From Pseudomonadota bacterium (lineage in GTDB: Bacteria > Pseudomonadota > Gammaproteobacteria > Burkholderiales > JAKAFK01), in the NCBI GenBank assembly GCA_021788645.1, contig JAJYKK010000004.1, forward strand, positions 1-64,000: 64,000 bases of DNA, written 5' to 3'. The notes beneath the pieces were generated by a model, which worked only from the letters and a program-made list of their open reading frames with translations, had not been told where the DNA came from and searched no databases. Positions 59,512 to 64,000 of this stretch are shown here, piece after piece. Within the stretch, counting starts at the first letter, position 1. Every line of letters starts with the position of its first letter. The position numbers were made by a program, and so were the translations under genes.

Positions 59512-60114
59512 TTGATGGCGAGACCTGCCGAATTCGATCGGGATGATGTGTTAGACAAAGCGATGAACGCCTTCTGGGAACAAGGCTATTGCGCGACGGG
59601 GGTGGCCGAACTGAGTGCCGTGACGCGGCTGAAGCCAGGCAGCCTGTACGGCGCGTTCGAGTCCAAGCAGAAGCTGTTCATGGCGACCCTTGACCGGTAC
59701 GGGAAGGCGAGCGTCGAATGGCTGCAAGGCACCTTGTCGTCAGCCCCGTCGCCCGTGGCGGGGATCCGTTCCCTGTTCGCCGCGGTGGCGGCGGATGCCG
59801 CAGGGACCGCGGCGCGGCGCAGCTGCTTTCTGGTCAACACGGCATTGGAGATCGCTCGCCACGAGGAACCCATCCGGGACTTGGTCAGCCGCTATTTCCG
59901 CGAGATCGAAGGTGTGCTCAGGCGGACCCTGGAACGGGCCCGGGAGCAAGGGGAAATTTCTCAAGACAAGGATCCCGGCGCACTGGCCGCCTTCCTGATC
60001 TTGAACATCTGGGGGTTGCGTGTCCTTGGCGCCACCAAGCCCAGTCATGAGCAGGCAAGCCTGATGGTGACGCAGATACTGAGGGTGCTCGATGGCAAGG
60101 GCGAGGTCCAATAA
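59512..60114 (+). CDS. TetR/AcrR family transcriptional regulator
   Basis: FDRDDVLDKAMNAFWEQGYCATGVAELSAVTRLKPGSLYGAFESKQKLFMATLDRYGK. Confidence 0.93.
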   Translation: MMARPAEFDRDDVLDKAMNAFWEQGYCATGVAELSAVTRLKPGSLYGAFESKQKLFMATLDRYGKASVEWLQGTLSSAPSPVAGIRSLFAAVAADAAGTAARRSCFLVNTALEIARHEEPIRDLVSRYFREIEGVLRRTLERAREQGEISQDKDPGALAAFLILNIWGLRVLGATKPSHEQASLMVTQILRVLDGKGEVQ

Positions 60115-60333
60115 TGCAAACCGCCGGCAGGCGGACGGCCAGCGGCTTTCTCCTCATCCGGCCGGCCACGAGAAAGGCGCCGGCGTGTCCGCCGCGAGGC
60201 CCTGCCGTGCCCCTAGGGGCGGCAGACCGGGGGCGCGCCCGCTGGGACGGCGGACTTTGGCCGGCCCGAAATGCGGGCGCCGGGGTCGCACGGGCGCCCC
60301 GCTAGGGCCAGGAAACAGGCTGGCGTCGCCGCG

Positions 60334-63300
60334 ATGCTGAAGGCCGAACGGCTGATTCGCCACCTTCAGGGTCCGGGCGCCGCGCGCATCGCGGCGCGCC
60401 GCATCCTGCTCGCCGTCCCGCTGCTCCTCGCCGTGGCCTGGGCCGCGCTGGGCGAACGCCACGACTACCGCGACACGCGACAGCGGGTGTCGGGCGAGGC
60501 CGAGCAGGCGGCGCAGGCCGAAGCCCAGATCATCACGTTGCGGCTGATGCGGCAGTTCCAGGAACTGTCCTTCATCGCCACCGGATTCATCGGCGCGCAG
60601 GGTCCCGAACGGCTCACCGGGGAGCGTCGGCAGCTCCTTTTGCATTTCGCCGCCGCGCATCCCGAGCTCTATGCGATCAACGTGCAATCCGTCCACGGCG
60701 GCCGCATCGTCTGGTCCACCCGCCCCCAGCCCGCGCGGCCGATCACGGCGGCCGCCGGGTTCACCCCCCTGAGCGACCAACCCGAGTTCCTCCTCGGCCG
60801 GGGGCGCTTCGCGCTGCGCTCCGACGATAACGTCCTCACCTTGCGCGTGCGCAGCCCACCCGGCGCCCCCCGCTATTTCGTGGGTTCCCCCTATCGGCTG
60901 AGCGACCTGCTGGCCACCGGCGCGCGCACCCCATTCACGCTGGTCGCGCGCGACCTGCGCGACGGGAGCATCCTGGGGCGTATAGCCGGGGGCCGGGTGA
61001 CGTTCCCGAAAGCCGTGCCCGAGGGACCCGTGCGCCGCACCCTCGCAGGCATGCCGTTGGCCGTGGAGGCGGGCTGGCCGCCCGGCTATGTCGGGCAACG
61101 CTTCCGGCAGCAATTGCCTGCCCGCTTGGCGGTGCGCGCACTCGCCGTCCTCTTCGTCGCACTGGCGGTCGCGGTGGTCGCCCAACTGCTGCGCCGGACG
61201 CAGCGCCTGGCCGACCGCAATGCGGTGGCGGCAGCCGAGGCCATGGCCGCACGACAGCTCAGCGAGGGACTGTTTGACACCATCGGCGCCCTTGCGATGG
61301 TCATGGACGCACAGGGCAACATTCTCCGGCTCAACGCCGAAGCGGAGCGCTTCATGGGCTATGCGCTCGCCGAGGTGCGCGGGATTCCCTATTTCTGGGA
61401 ACGGTTCATTCCGCAGGACGAACGCCCCCGCGTGCGCCGCATCTTCGAGGCCATGCGGGACAACACCCTTCCGCGCGAGACCCAGAACCACTGGGTCTCG
61501 CGGACCGGCGAGCGGCGCTTGTTCCACTGGAGCAACACGATCATGCGCGATGCCCGGGGGCAGCCCGTCTACCTCATCACCGTCGGCACCGACATCACCG
61601 AGCGCACCCGCCTCGCACGCCAGAACGCCCAGCTGCTCGCCTACAACAGCCTGCTCGGCCAGGTCAACCATATCATCGCGCGGGCGGAAGACGCGTCGGG
61701 GTTGCTGCAAACCATTTGCGAACTCGCGGTCAGCCTCACCAACGTCGCCTTGGCGTGGATCGGCCGTCCCGACGAGGCGCTGCGCTTCGAGTTTCTCGCC
61801 AAGGCCGGCCCCGCGCTGGGCTACCTGGAGGACGCCGTGATCTCGGCCGATCCGGAGATCCCCGAAGGGCAAGGCCCCGCCGGCCGCGTCTGGCGCGAGC
61901 ACGAGCCCCTGTTCGACGTTGCGATCGACGCCGAATCCCCGCGCTCGCCCTGGCGCGAGCGCGCGGCGCGCCACGGGCTCGCGGCCACCGCGACGCTTCC
62001 GGTCTTGCGCCGGGGAGAAATCTGGGGCGTGTTCGTGCTCTACATCGCCGACGAGAGCGCGTTCGACGACGCCCTGCGCGCCTTGCTCGCCGAGTTGGCG
62101 GACGACCTCTCGCACGGCCTTGAACACCTGGAGATGCGCCGCTTGAATCAGGTCATGCTCGACCATTCCGACGCGGGCGTCGCCCTGGCGCACCACTGCG
62201 TCCTGGAATTCGGCAACGCGCGCTTGGCGCAGATGCTGGGCCTCGACGGCCCCGGTGATCTCGCCGGGCGACAGATGCGCTCCCTGTATGCGAGCGCCGC
62301 CGCCTATGCGGCGACCGAGGCACGGTGCCAGGGCCGGACGCAGGGCGGGGCGGTCCGCATGGAGGCGGTGGAATTCGCCCGCCGCGACGGCACGCCCGTG
62401 CTGGCAGACCTGGTGGGCGTGCACATGGACGAGGGGCGCTCGGTTTGGACCTTCATCGGCGTCGATGAACGCGAACGGCAGCGGCGCGCCTACCTGGAAC
62501 TCGAGCGTCTGTACCGGGCGCTGATGCGCGCGGCCGACGTGCTGCTGCAAGCCGAGGACGAACAGGCGATTCTCCAGGAGACCTGCGCGCGCCTGGTGGA
62601 CGACACCATGTTCCACGCCGTGTGGATCGGCCGGCCAGGCCCTGACGGGCTGTTCCGCGTGCTCGCGCGGGCCGGTGCGAACGCCGCGATGGTCGATGCC
62701 GTGAGGGTCCCGGTCGACCACCCGGATGCCGTGGTGTCCGCGGCCTGGCGGCGGGCCGAGACGGCTTTCCACAATGACCAGCGCGCCGCCGTCCCGGGGC
62801 CCTGGCGCGAGGCGTTGATCCGCCACGATTGGGCCGCCGTGCTGGGAACGCCGATTCGCCGCGGTTCAGTGGTCTGGGCCGTTCTCGTGTTCGTGGCCCC
62901 CGGGCGGGACGTCTTCAACGCCTCGAGCGTCGAGCTGTGCGAACGCGTCGCCGCGTTGCTCGGGCGCGGACTGGACGAAATCGACCATAAGGCGGCAATG
63001 GCCACGCTGCGGTTGGAAGAGTCGCACCGGGCGCGCCACGATGCGCTCACCCACCTGCCCAATCGGCTGAGCCTCGCAGAGCGGCTGCCCCAGGCCATTG
63101 CCCGGGCCCAGCGGCGCGGCACGCGGCTGGCGGTGGGGATGATCGACCTCGACGATTTCAAGGCGATCAACGACGCTCTCGGGCACGATGCGGGTGACTT
63201 GCTGCTGCGCACCTTCGCGGACCGGATCGAAAAGGGTGAGCGCGAAACTGATTTTTTCGCCCGCCTGGGCGGCGACGAATTCGTGGTCGTGTTCGAGGAC

Positions 63301-64000
63301 CTCGACGAACGCGAGGCATCCGAGCAGATCGTTCATGCGCTGCAACGCCTGCACCGGGCGGTCGAGCAGCCTTTCGACCTGGGCGCGGGGACGCCGGCGC
63401 ATGTCGGCATGAGCGTCGGGCTGGCGCTCTACCCGGACGATGCCCAGGAGCCCGATGCCTTGTTGCGCCTCGCCGATGCCGCGATGTATCAGGTCAAGAT
63501 GCACAAGACCGATCGCCTCCGCTGGTGGCGGATGTGGCGCCATGCCCCCGACTCCCCGATCGACCTCGAACCGCGATTCGATCCCTTTGGCCATGAGGCG
63601 AACCGCATGCTCGCCGACGGCCAGGCCGGACTCGAGGCCGTCACCCAGGAGTTCGTGAGCGCCTTCGGCATGCCGGGCGTCGGGCCGGACGGCCCCGCGC
63701 ACGTGCTGCCCAGCCTCTCCGCTCCCGAACGCGAGCGGGTCAAGGCGTCGTTGGCGGCGCATCTTCGTTTCCTGCTGCATCCGGACACGACCACCGAGGC
63801 GATCGTCGGCGCCGCGGCCCGGCTGGGGCATTCGCACGCCCTGTCGGGCGTCACCAGTGCCTGGATGAGCGAGGCGCAGCAGGCCTATCAAGACATCCTG
63901 CACAACCGCCTGGAACACATGGCCGTCACCGCGCGCCACCGCTACCGGCTGCTGCGGGTCGTGACCGCCCGGCTCCAGCTCGACATCGGCGCCCAACTCA
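60334..64000 (+). CDS. Large membrane-anchored PAS/GAF/GGDEF diguanylate cyclase with C-terminal extension, truncated by window end
   Basis: Frame stays open from ATG at 60334 to the window end. N-terminal TM, PAS (FDTIGALAMVMDAQGNILRLNAEAERFMGY), two GAF-like segments, GGDEF (FARLGGDEFVVVFEDL), then LAAHLRFLLHPDTTTEAIVGAAARLGHSHALSGVTSAWM. Confidence 0.88.
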   Translation, partial: MLKAERLIRHLQGPGAARIAARRILLAVPLLLAVAWAALGERHDYRDTRQRVSGEAEQAAQAEAQIITLRLMRQFQELSFIATGFIGAQGPERLTGERRQLLLHFAAAHPELYAINVQSVHGGRIVWSTRPQPARPITAAAGFTPLSDQPEFLLGRGRFALRSDDNVLTLRVRSPPGAPRYFVGSPYRLSDLLATGARTPFTLVARDLRDGSILGRIAGGRVTFPKAVPEGPVRRTLAGMPLAVEAGWPPGYVGQRFRQQLPARLAVRALAVLFVALAVAVVAQLLRRTQRLADRNAVAAAEAMAARQLSEGLFDTIGALAMVMDAQGNILRLNAEAERFMGYALAEVRGIPYFWERFIPQDERPRVRRIFEAMRDNTLPRETQNHWVSRTGERRLFHWSNTIMRDARGQPVYLITVGTDITERTRLARQNAQLLAYNSLLGQVNHIIARAEDASGLLQTICELAVSLTNVALAWIGRPDEALRFEFLAKAGPALGYLEDAVISADPEIPEGQGPAGRVWREHEPLFDVAIDAESPRSPWRERAARHGLAATATLPVLRRGEIWGVFVLYIADESAFDDALRALLAELADDLSHGLEHLEMRRLNQVMLDHSDAGVALAHHCVLEFGNARLAQMLGLDGPGDLAGRQMRSLYASAAAYAATEARCQGRTQGGAVRMEAVEFARRDGTPVLADLVGVHMDEGRSVWTFIGVDERERQRRAYLELERLYRALMRAADVLLQAEDEQAILQETCARLVDDTMFHAVWIGRPGPDGLFRVLARAGANAAMVDAVRVPVDHPDAVVSAAWRRAETAFHNDQRAAVPGPWREALIRHDWAAVLGTPIRRGSVVWAVLVFVAPGRDVFNASSVELCERVAALLGRGLDEIDHKAAMATLRLEESHRARHDALTHLPNRLSLAERLPQAIARAQRRGTRLAVGMIDLDDFKAINDALGHDAGDLLLRTFADRIEKGERETDFFARLGGDEFVVVFEDLDEREASEQIVHALQRLHRAVEQPFDLGAGTPAHVGMSVGLALYPDDAQEPDALLRLADAAMYQVKMHKTDRLRWWRMWRHAPDSPIDLEPRFDPFGHEANRMLADGQAGLEAVTQEFVSAFGMPGVGPDGPAHVLPSLSAPERERVKASLAAHLRFLLHPDTTTEAIVGAAARLGHSHALSGVTSAWMSEAQQAYQDILHNRLEHMAVTARHRYRLLRVVTARLQLDIGAQL

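Noticed and set aside
60154-62826. 890-aa minus-strand ORF at the right edge
   Set aside because: Antisense to the PAS/GAF/GGDEF frame, which has real domains; composition (HRAR/Gly/Arg-rich) is typical of shadow ORFs.

Overview
GC-rich chromosomal window from what looks like a chemolithoautotrophic gammaproteobacterium. The combination of form IA RuBisCO, HiPIP, a Cyc2-like cytochrome-porin and the 'ferrooxidans-type' GshA suggests an acidophilic Fe/S oxidiser, possibly Acidiferrobacter-like; this taxonomy is inference. The left edge (1-1.9 kb) is accessory: an IS607-like serine recombinase fragment, a Fic protein and an orphan IS200/IS605 Y1 transposase. The zapB-like/zapA/6S RNA/fau block follows, then housekeeping genes (metH, rlpA-like, PTS-Ntr-like EI/HPr/EIIA, gshA-apbE, porin-glnK-amt, a two-component system). 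The most interesting locus is 28.3-32.6 kb: an exported protein with one CxxCH fused to a predicted outer-membrane barrel (Cyc2-like), a BamE/SmpA-like exported protein, a HiPIP gene broken by an apparent 1-nt deletion, and an intact HiPIP. Next is an RsbR/RsbS/RsbT-X (stressosome-like) module joined to a diguanylate cyclase, a PAS-GGDEF-EAL protein, beta-carbonic anhydrase, purC, a cbbLSQO/cbbR cluster, uxs, a CZB-type diguanylate cyclase, and a Calvin/glycolysis block (tkt-gap-pgk-pyk-fba) interrupted by terminator-like hairpins. The right edge carries a very large PAS/GAF/GGDEF protein that runs off the window. No tRNA, rRNA or CRISPR array was found by eye. All calls come from reading the sequence; no searches were run.
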